From Mycobacterium sp. DL (lineage in GTDB: Bacteria; Actinomycetota; Actinomycetes; Mycobacteriales; Mycobacteriaceae), in NCBI RefSeq assembly GCF_039729195.1, contig NZ_CP155796.1:3658001-3722000 (forward strand): 64,000 nt of DNA. The letters are read 5' to 3'. The notes below the pieces were generated by a model, which made no database searches, was not told where the DNA came from, and saw only the letters and a list, made by a program, of their open reading frames with translations. Position 1 is the first letter of the stretch. Every line of letters begins with the position of its first letter. This document shows positions 17,256 through 26,034 of the stretch, piece after piece. The position numbers and the translations under genes were made by a program.

Positions 17256-19256
17256 ATGCGTCCCGCCCGCCTGTTCGCCCTGTTGCTCGCCGTCCTCACC
17301 GCCGGACTGCTCTGCGCCCCGGGTGTTGCCGCCGAGCCGCCGTTCCGCATCCCGGACTACGTCACCGACCAGTCGGGCGCGCTGTCCGCCAGTGAGCGTG
17401 CGCAGGTGGAGGCCGCCGTCACGCAGTTGTACGACGAGGAGCGCATCCGGCTGTGGGTGGTCTACGTCGACACGTTCGACCAGGGGGCTGTCGGCTGGGC
17501 ACGAAGCACAATGCAGCTCAGCGACTTCGGCGACCGCGACGCCCTGCTCGCGGTCGCTACCGTGGATCGCTCCTACGCGTTTCAGGTGCCGCTGGCGATC
17601 ATGTCCGATTCGCGGACCCAGGCCCTGCAACGCGACGTGATCGAACCGGCGCTGCGCGACGACGACTTCGCCGGCGCAGCCGTCGCCGCCGCAGACGGTC
17701 TGGGCACCGAGGCATCGGGGTCGGGCTCAGGGGTTTCGTGGGTCGCCTTCGCCATCGTGATGGCGATCATGGCCGTCGCGGTGTTCGTGCTGTGGCTGTG
17801 GTCGCGCAGGAGGCGGCGCAAGCGCCGGGAGGCCGAGTTCGCCGCAGCGCAGCGGGTCGACCCATCCGACCCCAACGCGCTGGCACAGGTGCCGATCGAC
17901 GCGCTCGACGAGCTGTCCAAGAAGATCGTCGTCGAGGTGGACAACGAAGTACGCACCAGCGAGAGCGAACTGGCGCTGGCGGTCGAGGAGTTCGGTGAAC
18001 GCGACACCGCGGCGTTCACCCGCGCAGTGACCAACGCCAAGACCACCCTGGCCCAAGCGCTCAACGTGCGGCACATCCTCGACGACGCCGTGCCCGAGAC
18101 TCCGCAACAGCGTCGCGACCTGCTGACGCGGGTGATCGTCGCCGCCGCGAAAGCCGACCGGGAACTCGAAGCCCAGCGCGAGGCCTTCGCCCAGCTGCGC
18201 GACCTGCTGATCAACGCGCCCAGCCGCCTGGACACGCTCACCCAGCAGATGATCGACCTGACCGCCCGGCTGACCCCGGCCGAGCAGACGCTGGCCCGGC
18301 TCAGTTCCCAGTTCGCCGAGACCGCACTGGTTTCGGTGTCCGACAACATCGAGGAAGCCAGGCAGCGGCTGGCGTTCGCCGAGCAGAACATCGACACCGG
18401 CCGCGATCTGGTCTCGCGGCCCGCCGGCCGGCAGGGCGGTCTGATCGACGCCATCCACGCCGCCGAGGCTTCGCTCGGGCAAGCCCGCACCCTGCTCGAC
18501 GCCGTGGACAGTGCCGCCACCGACATCAACCGAGCGGTGGCCGGCCTGCCCGCGGTGATCGCCGACATCCAGAACGGCATCAGTCAGGCGGGCGCCCAGC
18601 TGGCACAGGGCGATGTCGCGGTGGCCACCGCGCTGAGCACCGCCCGCGACGCCGCGGTGCAGGCGGTGTCGCATGCGCAGAGCGCGGGCAACGCCGATCC
18701 ACTCGGTGCGTTCACCCGGCTGACCCAAGCCGACGCCGAGCTGGACCGGCTGCTGGCCGAGGTCGCCCAGGAGCGCGAGACCACCGAGCGTCTCAGCCGC
18801 ACCTACGACCAGGCGTTGTTCAACGCCCAGTCGCGGGTCCGATCGGTGTCGGACTACATCGACACCCGTCGCGGTGTCGTGGGGCCCGAAGCGCGCACCC
18901 GGCTCTCGGAGGCGGTGCGGCAGCTGCAGGCCGCGCGGGACAAGCGCGCCACGAACCTGACCGAGGCCACCGCGCACGCCAACGGCGCCGCGATGCTGGC
19001 CGCCCAGGCCCAGTCGTTGGCCAATGCCGACGTCACCAACGCCCAGCGCCACTTCAACGGACCGTACGGCGGCGGCGGTGGCCGTGGCGGAGGCGGACAG
19101 ATGGGCGCTGTGATCGGCGGCATCCTGCTGGGCAACGTGCTCTCCGGCGCCATGCGCGGCGGCTTCGGTGGCTTCGGCGGCGGCGGGTTCGGAGGCGGCT
19201 TCAGCGGCGGCGGTGGTGGTGGCGGCGGGTTCGGCGGCGGCGGCGGGCGGTTCTAG
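17256..19256 (+). CDS. TPM-domain membrane protein with coiled coils and Gly-rich tail (Rv2345-type)
   Basis: 666 residues. A signal peptide ([28 protein letters not shown]) precedes a TPM (YgcG-like) domain at about 30-150 ([24 protein letters not shown], then [16 protein letters not shown]). A single membrane helix follows ([23 protein letters not shown]) with a stop-transfer stretch [11 protein letters not shown]. The next roughly 420 residues are largely helical and Glu/Gln/Ala-rich, probably coiled coil. The last 70 residues are almost all Gly with Phe and Arg, ending GGGGRF. The TPM domain would sit outside and the helices inside the cell. Start ATG 17256 was chosen for the signal peptide. 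Role unknown. Confidence 0.86.
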   Translation: MRPARLFALLLAVLTAGLLCAPGVAAEPPFRIPDYVTDQSGALSASERAQVEAAVTQLYDEERIRLWVVYVDTFDQGAVGWARSTMQLSDFGDRDALLAVATVDRSYAFQVPLAIMSDSRTQALQRDVIEPALRDDDFAGAAVAAADGLGTEASGSGSGVSWVAFAIVMAIMAVAVFVLWLWSRRRRRKRREAEFAAAQRVDPSDPNALAQVPIDALDELSKKIVVEVDNEVRTSESELALAVEEFGERDTAAFTRAVTNAKTTLAQALNVRHILDDAVPETPQQRRDLLTRVIVAAAKADRELEAQREAFAQLRDLLINAPSRLDTLTQQMIDLTARLTPAEQTLARLSSQFAETALVSVSDNIEEARQRLAFAEQNIDTGRDLVSRPAGRQGGLIDAIHAAEASLGQARTLLDAVDSAATDINRAVAGLPAVIADIQNGISQAGAQLAQGDVAVATALSTARDAAVQAVSHAQSAGNADPLGAFTRLTQADAELDRLLAEVAQERETTERLSRTYDQALFNAQSRVRSVSDYIDTRRGVVGPEARTRLSEAVRQLQAARDKRATNLTEATAHANGAAMLAAQAQSLANADVTNAQRHFNGPYGGGGGRGGGGQMGAVIGGILLGNVLSGAMRGGFGGFGGGGFGGGFSGGGGGGGGFGGGGGRF

Positions 19257-19301
19257 TCCGCTCCGGCGGACGGCGGACGGTTCTGGTCCGCTCCGGCGGA
19301 C
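19256..19301. terminator. Two tandem hairpins in a 30-bp repeat, likely bidirectional terminator
   Basis: GTCCGC-TCCG-GCGGAC forms a perfect 6-bp stem with a 4-base loop at 19256-19271 and occurs again, identical, at 19286-19301; the period is 30 bases. The pair fills the short spacer between the convergent TPM-domain gene and glyS. There is no T tract, as is common in mycobacteria. The first stem begins at the last base of the TPM stop codon. Confidence 0.55.
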
Positions 19302-19319
19302 GTCAGCAGCCCCCGGGAG

Positions 19320-20717
19320 TCAGCAGCCCTTGAGGCGCACAGCCAGGTAGTTCGACACCTCCGAGATCGCGACCCGCTCCTGGGTCATGGCGTCGCGCTC
19401 GCGCACCGTCACCGCGTGATCGTCGAGGGAGTCGAAGTCCAGCGTCACGCAGAACGGGGTGCCGATCTCGTCCTGGCGGCGGTAGCGGCGGCCGATCGCA
19501 CCGGCGTCGTCGAACTCGATGTTCCACGACCTGCGCAGTTCGGCCGCCAGATCGCGGGCCTTCGGCGACAGGTCGGCGTGCCGGGACAGCGGCAGCACCG
19601 CAGCCTTGACCGGCGCCAGCCGCGGATCGAGCTTCAGCACGGTGCGCTTGTCGACACCGCCCTTGGCATTGGGCGCCTCGTCCTCGTGGTAGGCGTCGAC
19701 GAGGAAGGCCATCAGCGACCGGGTCAGCCCCGCGGCAGGTTCGATCACATACGGCACGAAACGGGTGTCGTTGGCCTGGTCGTAGAACGACAGATCGACG
19801 CCGGAATGCTTTGAGTGCGTCGACAAGTCGAAGTTCGTCCGGTTGGCGATGCCTTCCAGCTCACCCCACGGGCTGCCGGCGAAACCGAACTTGTACTCGA
19901 TGTCGACGGTGCCGTCGGAGTAGTGCGACAGCTTCTCTTTCGGATGGTCGTAGAGCCGCAGATTCTCGGGATCGATACCGAGGTCGACATACCACTGCAG
20001 TCGGGTGTCGATCCAGTACTTGTGCCACTCCGGGGCCGTCGACGGTTCGACGAAGAACTCCATCTCCATCTGCTCGAACTCCCGGGTGCGGAAGATGAAG
20101 TTGCCGGGGGTGATCTCGTTGCGGAAGCTCTTGCCGATCTGGCCGATGCCGAACGGCGGCTTCTTGCGTGTCGTGGTGACGACGTTGGCGAAGTTGACGA
20201 AGATGCCCTGCGCGGTCTCCGGGCGCAGATAGTGCAGACCCTCTTCGGACTCGATCGGTCCGAGATAGGTCTTGAGCATCATGTTGAAGTCACGCGGCTC
20301 GGTCCACTGCCCCTTGGTGCCGCAGTCGGGGCAGACGATCTCGGTCATCGGCACCGAGTCCGGATCCACGGCGGTGTCCCGCGTGCCCTTCTTGGCGGCG
20401 TAGTTCTCCTGCATGTGGTCCTGGCGATGCCGCTTGTGACAGTTCAGGCATTCGACCAGCGGATCGTTGAACACCTCGACGTGCCCCGACGCCACCCAGA
20501 CCTGGCGCGGCAGGATGATCGCGCTGTCGAGGCCCACGACGTCGTCGCGTCCGGTCACCACAGAGCGCCACCACTGCCGCTTGATGTTCTCCTTGAGCTC
20601 GACGCCGAGCGGACCGTAATCCCAGGCGGACTTGGTCCCCCCGTAGATCTCACCGGACTGGAACACCAGCCCACGGCGTTTGGCCAGGTTTGCAACGGTG
20701 TCGATGATGGAGGCCAC
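19320..20717 (-). CDS. glyS: Glycyl-tRNA synthetase
   Basis: 465-residue class II, dimeric-type glycyl-tRNA synthetase, one gene rather than the separate alpha/beta form. It carries class II motif 2 ([25 protein letters not shown]), motif 3 ([18 protein letters not shown]) and the insertion with a possible zinc site (CLNC, CPDC). Start GTG 20717 gives the usual N-terminus ([27 protein letters not shown]). It is divergent from smtB-zur with an 87-base spacer. Confidence 0.96.
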   Translation of the reverse strand: MASIIDTVANLAKRRGLVFQSGEIYGGTKSAWDYGPLGVELKENIKRQWWRSVVTGRDDVVGLDSAIILPRQVWVASGHVEVFNDPLVECLNCHKRHRQDHMQENYAAKKGTRDTAVDPDSVPMTEIVCPDCGTKGQWTEPRDFNMMLKTYLGPIESEEGLHYLRPETAQGIFVNFANVVTTTRKKPPFGIGQIGKSFRNEITPGNFIFRTREFEQMEMEFFVEPSTAPEWHKYWIDTRLQWYVDLGIDPENLRLYDHPKEKLSHYSDGTVDIEYKFGFAGSPWGELEGIANRTNFDLSTHSKHSGVDLSFYDQANDTRFVPYVIEPAAGLTRSLMAFLVDAYHEDEAPNAKGGVDKRTVLKLDPRLAPVKAAVLPLSRHADLSPKARDLAAELRRSWNIEFDDAGAIGRRYRRQDEIGTPFCVTLDFDSLDDHAVTVRERDAMTQERVAISEVSNYLAVRLKGC

Positions 20718-20768
20718 GGGTCCACAGCCTAGCGAGGACCATCGGGTGGTCCCTGCGCGGTTCCCCGG

Positions 20769-20796
20769 TTGACATGCGAACTCATGCATGTATCGT
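20769..20796 (+). promoter_or_regulatory. smtB-zur promoter with candidate SmtB operator
   Basis: A consensus-like sigma-A promoter is readable: TTGACA at 20769-20774, 16-base spacer, TATCGT at 20791-20796. Between the boxes lies an inverted repeat, ACATGC (20772-20777) and GCATGT (20786-20791) with 8 bases between, the size and position expected for an ArsR/SmtB repressor site. Binding there would block polymerase and make the operon zinc-inducible. The operator role is inferred. Confidence 0.55.
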
Positions 20797-20804
20797 GGCC
20801 CATA

Positions 20805-21167
20805 ATGAAAACCGTTTCCACTATGCCTGATTCGCCGGCCGGCCACGATCACACCGGCACGCCGCCGCCCGAGCTACCACCGCGAGCGGTGCTCGACACG
20901 GCAGGTGATCTGCTGCGCGCGCTGGCCGCGCCCGTCCGCATCGCCATCGTGCTGCAGCTTCGCGAAGAGGCGCGGTGTGTCCACGAACTGGTGGACGCCT
21001 TGGACGTTCCCCAACCGCTGGTCAGCCAGCATCTGCGGATACTGAAGGCGGCAGGCGTGGTGGACGGAGCACGCTCGGGCCGGGAAGTGTTGTACCGCTT
21101 GGTCGATCACCATCTGGCGGACATCGTCATCGCCGCCGTGACGCATGCCGCGGAGGAGGACCGGTGA
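20805..21167 (+). CDS. smtB: Zinc-sensing ArsR/SmtB-family repressor (Rv2358-type)
   Basis: 120-residue winged-helix repressor. The recognition helix is in [18 protein letters not shown]. The C-terminal helix carries the full alpha-5 metal site D101-x-H103-x10-H114-x2-E117, the same spacing as the zinc sensor SmtB, so zinc sensing is well supported. Apo-SmtB represses and zinc releases it from DNA. The start is ATG 20805; ATG 20823 is an alternative. The zur gene begins inside its stop codon (GTGA), so the two are coupled. In M. tuberculosis SmtB controls this same smtB-zur operon. Confidence 0.92.
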   Translation: MKTVSTMPDSPAGHDHTGTPPPELPPRAVLDTAGDLLRALAAPVRIAIVLQLREEARCVHELVDALDVPQPLVSQHLRILKAAGVVDGARSGREVLYRLVDHHLADIVIAAVTHAAEEDR

Positions 21168-21571
21168 CGGGTGCTGTCCGGGCGACCCGTCAACGCGCGG
21201 CCATTGCGGCATTGCTCGAGAACCTCGATGATTTCCGGTCCGCCCAGGAACTGCACGACGAACTCCGTAAGCAAGGTGACGGCATCGGCCTGACCACCGT
21301 CTACCGCACGCTGCAGCAGATGGCGGCGACCGGGGCCGTCGACACGCTGCGTACCGATACCGGCGAGTCGGTCTACCGGCGCTGCTCGGAGCACCACCAT
21401 CACCATCTGGTGTGCCGGGCATGCGGGTCGACCATCGAGATCCAGGGCGGTCAGGTCGAGACCTGGGCCGCCGAGATCGCCCGCGAGCACGGCTTCTCCG
21501 ACGTCAGCCACACGATCGAGATCTTCGGCCTCTGCAGCAAGTGCGCCGCAGCGGCCTCGTCGGAGAACTAG
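21164..21571 (+). CDS. zur: Zinc uptake regulator, Fur family (FurB, Rv2359-type)
   Basis: 135-residue Fur-family repressor. It has a winged helix (GIGLTTVYRTLQQMAATG), then a dimerisation domain with the His-rich sensor stretch SEHHHHHLVCRACG and two CxxC pairs (CRAC and CSKC) that hold the structural zinc. With zinc bound it represses zinc uptake genes and alternative ribosomal proteins. Start GTG 21164 overlaps the smtB stop by 4 bases; GGAGGAGG lies about 6 bases upstream. Placement after smtB links zinc excess and zinc shortage control in one transcript. Confidence 0.94.
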   Translation: MTGAVRATRQRAAIAALLENLDDFRSAQELHDELRKQGDGIGLTTVYRTLQQMAATGAVDTLRTDTGESVYRRCSEHHHHHLVCRACGSTIEIQGGQVETWAAEIAREHGFSDVSHTIEIFGLCSKCAAAASSEN

Positions 21572-21756
21572 CGCCTGCGACTCCGCCAGCCCACAAGCGC
21601 GATGACCACGCCGACGATGGCGATGATCGGTCCGAGAACCGACCACGTGGTGGTGTTGCTCATCGGACTGCCGCCGACCGCCCCGAGGCCCTGCAGCGAG
21701 AACAGCAGACCGAACAGAGCGACGACCACACCGACTATGACGACCGTTGTACGCAC
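21568..21756 (-). CDS. Small two-helix membrane protein, unknown function
   Basis: 62 residues from GTG 21756. Two hydrophobic segments (VVIVGVVVALFGLLFSLQGL and VLGPIIAIVGVVIALVGWR) are joined by a short polar loop (GGSPMSNTTTW), and the tail is RSRRR, which would be cytoplasmic. No family recognised. Its stop overlaps that of zur by 4 bases. It lies 31 bases after the Rv2360c-like gene and may be at the end of the recO-uppS transcript. Confidence 0.6.
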   Translation of the reverse strand: MRTTVVIVGVVVALFGLLFSLQGLGAVGGSPMSNTTTWSVLGPIIAIVGVVIALVGWRSRRR

Positions 21757-21787
21757 CCCTGAGACCCTAGCCCCCGCGCCTGCGCGG

Positions 21788-22195
21788 TCAGGCGATCAGC
21801 GCGCGCCGCACGTCGGCGCCGGTGGCCAGCACCATCAGGATCAACGTACGGAGCGCATCGTCGGTGAGCCCGACAGCCGGGAAGTTGTACCGCAGCAGCA
21901 CGTCGCCGGTCTTCTTGGCCCCGCCCCCGGCCGTGCCGATCTTTTCCACCAGCGACACCGTTCCCAGCAGTGTGTCGTGGGCGTGCTTGGCGACGCGGGC
22001 GCGAATCTTGCTGTCCAGCGGCAGATCCCACGCCAGGATCTGCGTCAGCGATACCAGGTCGAGGTCTTGGGCGATGGTGACGACCCGCAGCGAGGCGAAC
22101 GTGTCGTCGTGATGCACCGTCAGCGCCCCGTCGCCCTCGTGGGTGACGGGCAGGGTCTCTTCGAGAACCTTCGTGAGCCGCTCGTTGAGGTCCAT
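21788..22195 (-). CDS. Conserved hypothetical protein (Rv2360c-type)
   Basis: 135-residue soluble protein from ATG 22195. It has an N-terminal helix (MDLNERLTKVLEETL), a mixed alpha/beta middle (DTFASLRVVTIAQDLDLVSLTQILAWDLPLD) and a C-terminal helix (DDALRTLILMVLATGADVRRAL). The fold is reminiscent of YbjN/chaperone-like proteins, but I would not insist. Its place just after uppS matches Rv2360c. No catalytic motif is visible. It is separated from uppS by a 26-bp tandem repeat. Confidence 0.72.
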   Translation of the reverse strand: MDLNERLTKVLEETLPVTHEGDGALTVHHDDTFASLRVVTIAQDLDLVSLTQILAWDLPLDSKIRARVAKHAHDTLLGTVSLVEKIGTAGGGAKKTGDVLLRYNFPAVGLTDDALRTLILMVLATGADVRRALIA

Positions 22196-22204
22196 TCAGG
22201 CCCG

Positions 22205-22286
22205 GCCGCTCAGGCTCATCATTCGGCTCTGCCGCTGAGGCACATCATTCGGCTCTGCCGCTCAGGCTCATCATTCGGCTCTGCCG
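22205..22286. repeat. 26-bp tandem repeat, about three copies, at the 3' end of uppS
   Basis: The core CATCATTCGGCTCTGCCG begins at 22217, 22243 and 22269, giving an exact period of 26 bases with only one or two differences among copies (CTGAGGCA against CTCAGGCT in the linkers). The rightmost copy is the real end of uppS and includes its last codons and stop; the other two are copies of that end, lying downstream of it. Confidence 0.9.
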
Positions 22287-23158
22287 AAGCGTCGGTTGCG
22301 ATGAACGTATTCCTCGCAGGCCGCCCACAGGTCGCGGCGGTCATAATCGGGCCAGAGCTTGTCCTGGAACACGAACTCGGCGTAGGCCGCCTGCCACAGC
22401 AGAAAGTTGCTCGCGCGCTGCTCCCCCGAGGTCCGGATGAACAGGTCGACGTCGGGGATGTCCGAACGATGCAGGTGCTTGGCGAACATCGCCTCACTGA
22501 TGCGGCCGGGGTTGACCTTGCCGTCCACCGCTTCCTGCGCGAGTTGGCGCGCCGCCTCGACGATTTCGGTCCGGCCACCGTAATTCACGCAGTAGTTGAT
22601 CGTGATGACGTCGTTGTCGACGGTCATCTGCTCGGCGATGTCGAACTCCTTGATGACGCTGCGCCACATCCGGGGCCGTGAGCCGACCCAGCGCATCCGC
22701 ACGCCCATGTCGTTGAGGTTCTCCCGCCGACGGCGCACCACCTCCCGGTTGAAGCCCATCAGGAAACGGACCTCCTCGGTGCTGCGCTTCCAGTTCTCCG
22801 TGGAGAACGCGTACACCGTCAGGTGCTTGACGCCGATCTCGATGGCGCCGCAGGTGATGTCGATCAGCACCGCCTCGCCCATCTTGTGGCCCTCGGTGCG
22901 GCCCAGCCCCCGCTGGGTGGCCCACCGCCCGTTGCCGTCCATCACCACAGCGACGTGCGAGGGGACCTGGTCGGCCGGGATCTGCGGCGCGGCGGCCTTC
23001 GACGTGTGCTGCGGCGGTCGGGCGAATCTGCCGTTGGTGCGCGAGGGCAACTCGGGAAAGAGGACGGGCCAGTTCGACTTGTCGGGAAAGGTCGGATAGT
23101 CGTCAGGCGCCGGGGGCAGCTGCGGGTAGCGGTTCTTCCCCGTCCGCTTGGTGGCCAT
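22271..23158 (-). CDS. uppS: Decaprenyl diphosphate synthase, cis-prenyltransferase (Rv2361c-type)
   Basis: 295-residue long-chain cis-prenyl diphosphate synthase. It makes the C50 decaprenyl carrier lipid for peptidoglycan and arabinogalactan. The pyrophosphate-binding motif [10 protein letters not shown] has D74, and the later conserved segments are present: [38 protein letters not shown] and the C-terminal [12 protein letters not shown]. Start ATG 23158 ([22 protein letters not shown]) matches mycobacterial homologues; ATG 23167 is possible. The start lies inside the 3' end of recO (overlap about 56 bases), so the genes are coupled. Confidence 0.95.
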   Translation of the reverse strand: MATKRTGKNRYPQLPPAPDDYPTFPDKSNWPVLFPELPSRTNGRFARPPQHTSKAAAPQIPADQVPSHVAVVMDGNGRWATQRGLGRTEGHKMGEAVLIDITCGAIEIGVKHLTVYAFSTENWKRSTEEVRFLMGFNREVVRRRRENLNDMGVRMRWVGSRPRMWRSVIKEFDIAEQMTVDNDVITINYCVNYGGRTEIVEAARQLAQEAVDGKVNPGRISEAMFAKHLHRSDIPDVDLFIRTSGEQRASNFLLWQAAYAEFVFQDKLWPDYDRRDLWAACEEYVHRNRRFGRAE

Positions 23159-23969
23159 GCGCTTCATCCTGCCTGATGCCCTGCCCGGCGCTCCGCTCCG
23201 CCCGGTAGCTGGGCGGCCCGGCGCTGCGCTCCGCCCGGTACACACGCTCCACCAAGGGCAACGTCCGCAGCTGCCGTTCCAGATGCCACTGCAGATGCGC
23301 CGCGACGAGCCCGCTCGCCTGGCTGCGGTGCTGGGACGAGGAGGCCTGCGCATGCTCCCAGTCGCCCTCGTAGAGCGCGGCCATCAGGTCCAGCACACCC
23401 TGCGGCGGCGTCGCCGACCCGGACGGCCGACAGTGCACACACACGCTGCCGCCCGCTGCGACATGGAACGCCCGGTGCGGGCCCGGTGTCGCGCACCGGG
23501 CGCATTCGGTCAATGCCGGCGCCCATCCGGTGATCCCCATCGCGCGCAGCAGATACGCGTCCAGAACGAGTTCACGGGGCCGGTTGGCGTCGGCCACCGC
23601 CCGCAGCGCCGCCACGGTCAACCGGTGCAGCGCGGGCGCCGGGGCGCGCTCCTCCCCGGCCAGCCGCTCGGCGGTTTCGAGCACCGCACACGCACAGGTG
23701 TAACGGCCGTAGTCGCTGACGATGTCCGAGGCGAACGAGTCGATCGCCTGGACCTGGGTGACGATGTCGAGGTTGCGGCCCGGATGCAGCTGAACATCGA
23801 TGTGCGCGAACGGTTCCAGCCGCGCGCCGAACTTGCTGCGGGTCCGTCGTACCCCCTTGGCCACGGCCCGCACCAGGCCGTGATCGCGCGTGAGCAGGGT
23901 CACGATGCGGTCGGCTTCGCCGAGCTTGTGCTGGCGCAACACCACCGCTCGATCCCGATACAGACGCAT
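23103..23969 (-). CDS. recO: DNA repair protein RecO
   Basis: 288-residue RecO, which helps RecR load RecA on gapped DNA. It has the N-terminal OB-fold ([27 protein letters not shown]), the helical middle, and the zinc-finger region [25 protein letters not shown] with two CxxC pairs. Mycobacterial RecO is usually shorter (about 265). The extra C-terminal end here contains the octapeptide YRAERSAG twice, 11 residues apart, encoded by a 33-bp in-frame duplication, and then runs over the uppS start. Start ATG 23969. It is divergent from the amidase gene with 63 bases between. Confidence 0.93.
   Translation of the reverse strand: MRLYRDRAVVLRQHKLGEADRIVTLLTRDHGLVRAVAKGVRRTRSKFGARLEPFAHIDVQLHPGRNLDIVTQVQAIDSFASDIVSDYGRYTCACAVLETAERLAGEERAPAPALHRLTVAALRAVADANRPRELVLDAYLLRAMGITGWAPALTECARCATPGPHRAFHVAAGGSVCVHCRPSGSATPPQGVLDLMAALYEGDWEHAQASSSQHRSQASGLVAAHLQWHLERQLRTLPLVERVYRAERSAGPPSYRAERSAGQGIRQDEAHGHQADGEEPLPAAAPGA
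23184..23240. repeat. 33-bp in-frame duplication at the 3' end of recO
   Basis: A 24-base block (23184-23207) recurs at 23217-23240 with one mismatch. The offset is 33 bases, exactly 11 codons, so the recO frame is kept and the peptide YRAERSAG appears twice. The block is CG-rich with imperfect internal symmetry (CCGGGCGGAGCG on the coding strand). Confidence 0.85.
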
Positions 23970-24032
23970 TCGGCCAGTGTCCCACTGCCAACTGACGAAA
24001 ACCGATCCGCAGCGCCGATACTCTCGTATGTG

Positions 24033-25538
24033 ATGGCCGAGTCGAACCGCTACCGCACCCGTTTCCCCACCCTGACCCGCCAGCTGTACCAGCTGGCGAG
24101 TGGCGCCTCCACGTCCGACGACCTGGTCCGCGGGTCGCTGGAAGCCATCGAGGCCAGCCAGGCCACACTCAACGCCTTCCGCGTGGTGCTCACCGACCAG
24201 GCCCTCGCCGACGCGGCCGAAGCCGATCGCAAACGCAAGGCGGGCCAGGATATTTCGAAGTTTCCGCTGCTGGGCATCCCGATCGCGGTCAAGGACGACG
24301 TCGACATCGCCGGTGTGCCCACCCGGTTCGGTGCCGACGGCGAGGTGCGGATCGCCGATGCCGACGCCGAGGTGGTTCGGCGGCTGCGGGCCGCGGGTGC
24401 GGTGATCGTCGGCAAGACCAACACCTGCGAGCTGGGCCAGTGGCCGTTCACCAGCGGGCCCGCGTTCGGACATACGCGCAACCCCTGGTCGGCCGGGCAC
24501 ACCCCGGGTGGTTCGTCCGGCGGCAGCGCCGCCGCCGTCGCGGCGGGCCTGGTGGCGGCGGCGATCGGTTCCGACGGGGCAGGCAGCGTGCGGATCCCGG
24601 CGGCGTGGACCCACCTGGTCGGTATCAAGCCGCAGCGTGGTCGCATCTCGACCTGGCCGCTGCCCGAGGCGTTCAACGGCATCACGGTCAACGGTGTGCT
24701 GGCCCGCACCGTCGCCGATGCGGCGCTGGTGCTCGACGCGGCCTCGGGCAACGCCCCCGGGGATCTGCACCAGCCACCACCGGTGCAGGCGTCGGACTAC
24801 GTGTCGCGCGCGCCGGGGCCGCTGCGCATCGCGATGTCCACCAAGTTTCCGTTCACGGTGTTCCGGGCAGGCCTGCATCCCGAGATCCGCTCGGCGCTCG
24901 AGGCGGTCGCGGGCCAACTCGAACAGCTCGGCCACACCATGGTGAAAGCCGACCCGGACTACGACCTGCGCATGTCGTGGAACTTCCTGGCCCGGTCGAC
25001 CGCCGGCATCCCGGAGTGGGTCGATCGCCTGGGTTACGGCGTGAACCTGGACAAACGCACGGTGTCGAATGCCCGGATGGGTCGGCTGCTGTCACAGCAT
25101 GTCCTGCGCAAGGCCCGCGCCCACGAAGCGGCGTCGCAGCGGCGGATCGGGTGGATCTTCAACCTGGCCGACGTCGTGCTGGCGCCCACGACCGCCCAGC
25201 CACCGCTGAAGATCGACGCCTTCGACCAGCTCAGCGGCCTGGCCACCGATCGCACTATGATTCGCGCCTGCCCGGCCACCTGGGCCTGGAACCTGCTCGG
25301 CTGGCCGTCGATCAACGTGCCCGCGGGATTCACCTCCGACGGACTGCCCATCGGGGTGCAGCTGATGGGCCCGGCGAACAGCGAACCGCTGCTGGTGTCG
25401 CTAGCCGCCGCGCTCGAGGCCATCAACGGCTGGGCTTCGCGGGAACCGGCGATCTGGTGGGACACCCGCGACCGGACAGAGCCCGAGCACACCACGAATC
25501 TGAGCGCTCCGCACTCGCTCGCAGACGAGGTCGCGTAA
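24033..25538 (+). CDS. Amidase signature family hydrolase (AmiA2-like, Rv2363-type)
   Basis: 501-residue amidase. The Ser-cisSer-Lys triad is visible: Lys in GIPIAVKDDVDIAG, cis-Ser in HTPGGSSGGSAAAVAAG, and the nucleophile Ser in GSDGAGSVRIPAA. Members hydrolyse amides of carboxylic acids; the natural substrate in mycobacteria is not known. Length and C-terminus (LGWPSINVPAGFTSDGLPIGVQLMGP) are standard. Start ATG 24033 is chosen, one codon after a GTG. It lies divergent from recO, and the following CAP-domain gene begins 10 bases after its stop, so they are probably co-transcribed. Confidence 0.91.
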   Translation: MAESNRYRTRFPTLTRQLYQLASGASTSDDLVRGSLEAIEASQATLNAFRVVLTDQALADAAEADRKRKAGQDISKFPLLGIPIAVKDDVDIAGVPTRFGADGEVRIADADAEVVRRLRAAGAVIVGKTNTCELGQWPFTSGPAFGHTRNPWSAGHTPGGSSGGSAAAVAAGLVAAAIGSDGAGSVRIPAAWTHLVGIKPQRGRISTWPLPEAFNGITVNGVLARTVADAALVLDAASGNAPGDLHQPPPVQASDYVSRAPGPLRIAMSTKFPFTVFRAGLHPEIRSALEAVAGQLEQLGHTMVKADPDYDLRMSWNFLARSTAGIPEWVDRLGYGVNLDKRTVSNARMGRLLSQHVLRKARAHEAASQRRIGWIFNLADVVLAPTTAQPPLKIDAFDQLSGLATDRTMIRACPATWAWNLLGWPSINVPAGFTSDGLPIGVQLMGPANSEPLLVSLAAALEAINGWASREPAIWWDTRDRTEPEHTTNLSAPHSLADEVA

Positions 25539-25548
25539 TGTCCCGACT

Positions 25549-26034
25549 GTGTCCGTCACCAAGATCACACGCGCTCTACCTGCAGTGCTGCTCGTCGGCG
25601 CCGGGATCGCGGCGATGCCCGACGCGCACGCCGACAACCGGCGCCTGAACGAAAGCGTCGTCGTCAACGTCTACACGGTCCAGCACAAGAACGACTGCGA
25701 AACCGAGATCAAGATCAACCCGCAACTCCGGCTGGCCGCTCAGTGGCACACCAACGACGTGCTCCGCAACCGCGCCTTGAACGGCGACATCGGGTCCGAC
25801 GGATCCACCGCTCAGGATCGTGCCAACAAGGCCGGGTTCGTGGGCGCGGTCTCCGAGACCGTCGCGATCAACCCGGCACTGGCCATCAGCGGCACCGAGA
25901 TCATCAACCAGTGGTACCACCGGCCTGACTACTTCGCGATCATGGCGAACTGCGCGAACACCCAGATCGGCGTGTGGTCGGAGAACAGCCTGGACCGCAG
26001 CGTCGTCGTCGCCGTCTACGGCCAACCCGGCTAG
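25549..26034 (+). CDS. Secreted CAP-domain protein
   Basis: 161 residues from GTG 25549. The signal peptide is VTKITRALPAVLLVGAGIAAMPDAHA. The mature part is a compact CAP/SCP-like domain: LNESVVVNVYTVQHKNDC, then INPQLRLAAQWHTNDVLRNR, GSDGSTAQDRANKAGF, SETVAI, and a C-terminal Cys. The HTND and SETVA segments correspond to CAP cavity positions. Many mycobacterial proteins of this type are secreted with unknown roles. It follows the amidase gene closely. Its stop overlaps that of era by 4 bases. Confidence 0.78.
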   Translation: MSVTKITRALPAVLLVGAGIAAMPDAHADNRRLNESVVVNVYTVQHKNDCETEIKINPQLRLAAQWHTNDVLRNRALNGDIGSDGSTAQDRANKAGFVGAVSETVAINPALAISGTEIINQWYHRPDYFAIMANCANTQIGVWSENSLDRSVVVAVYGQPG

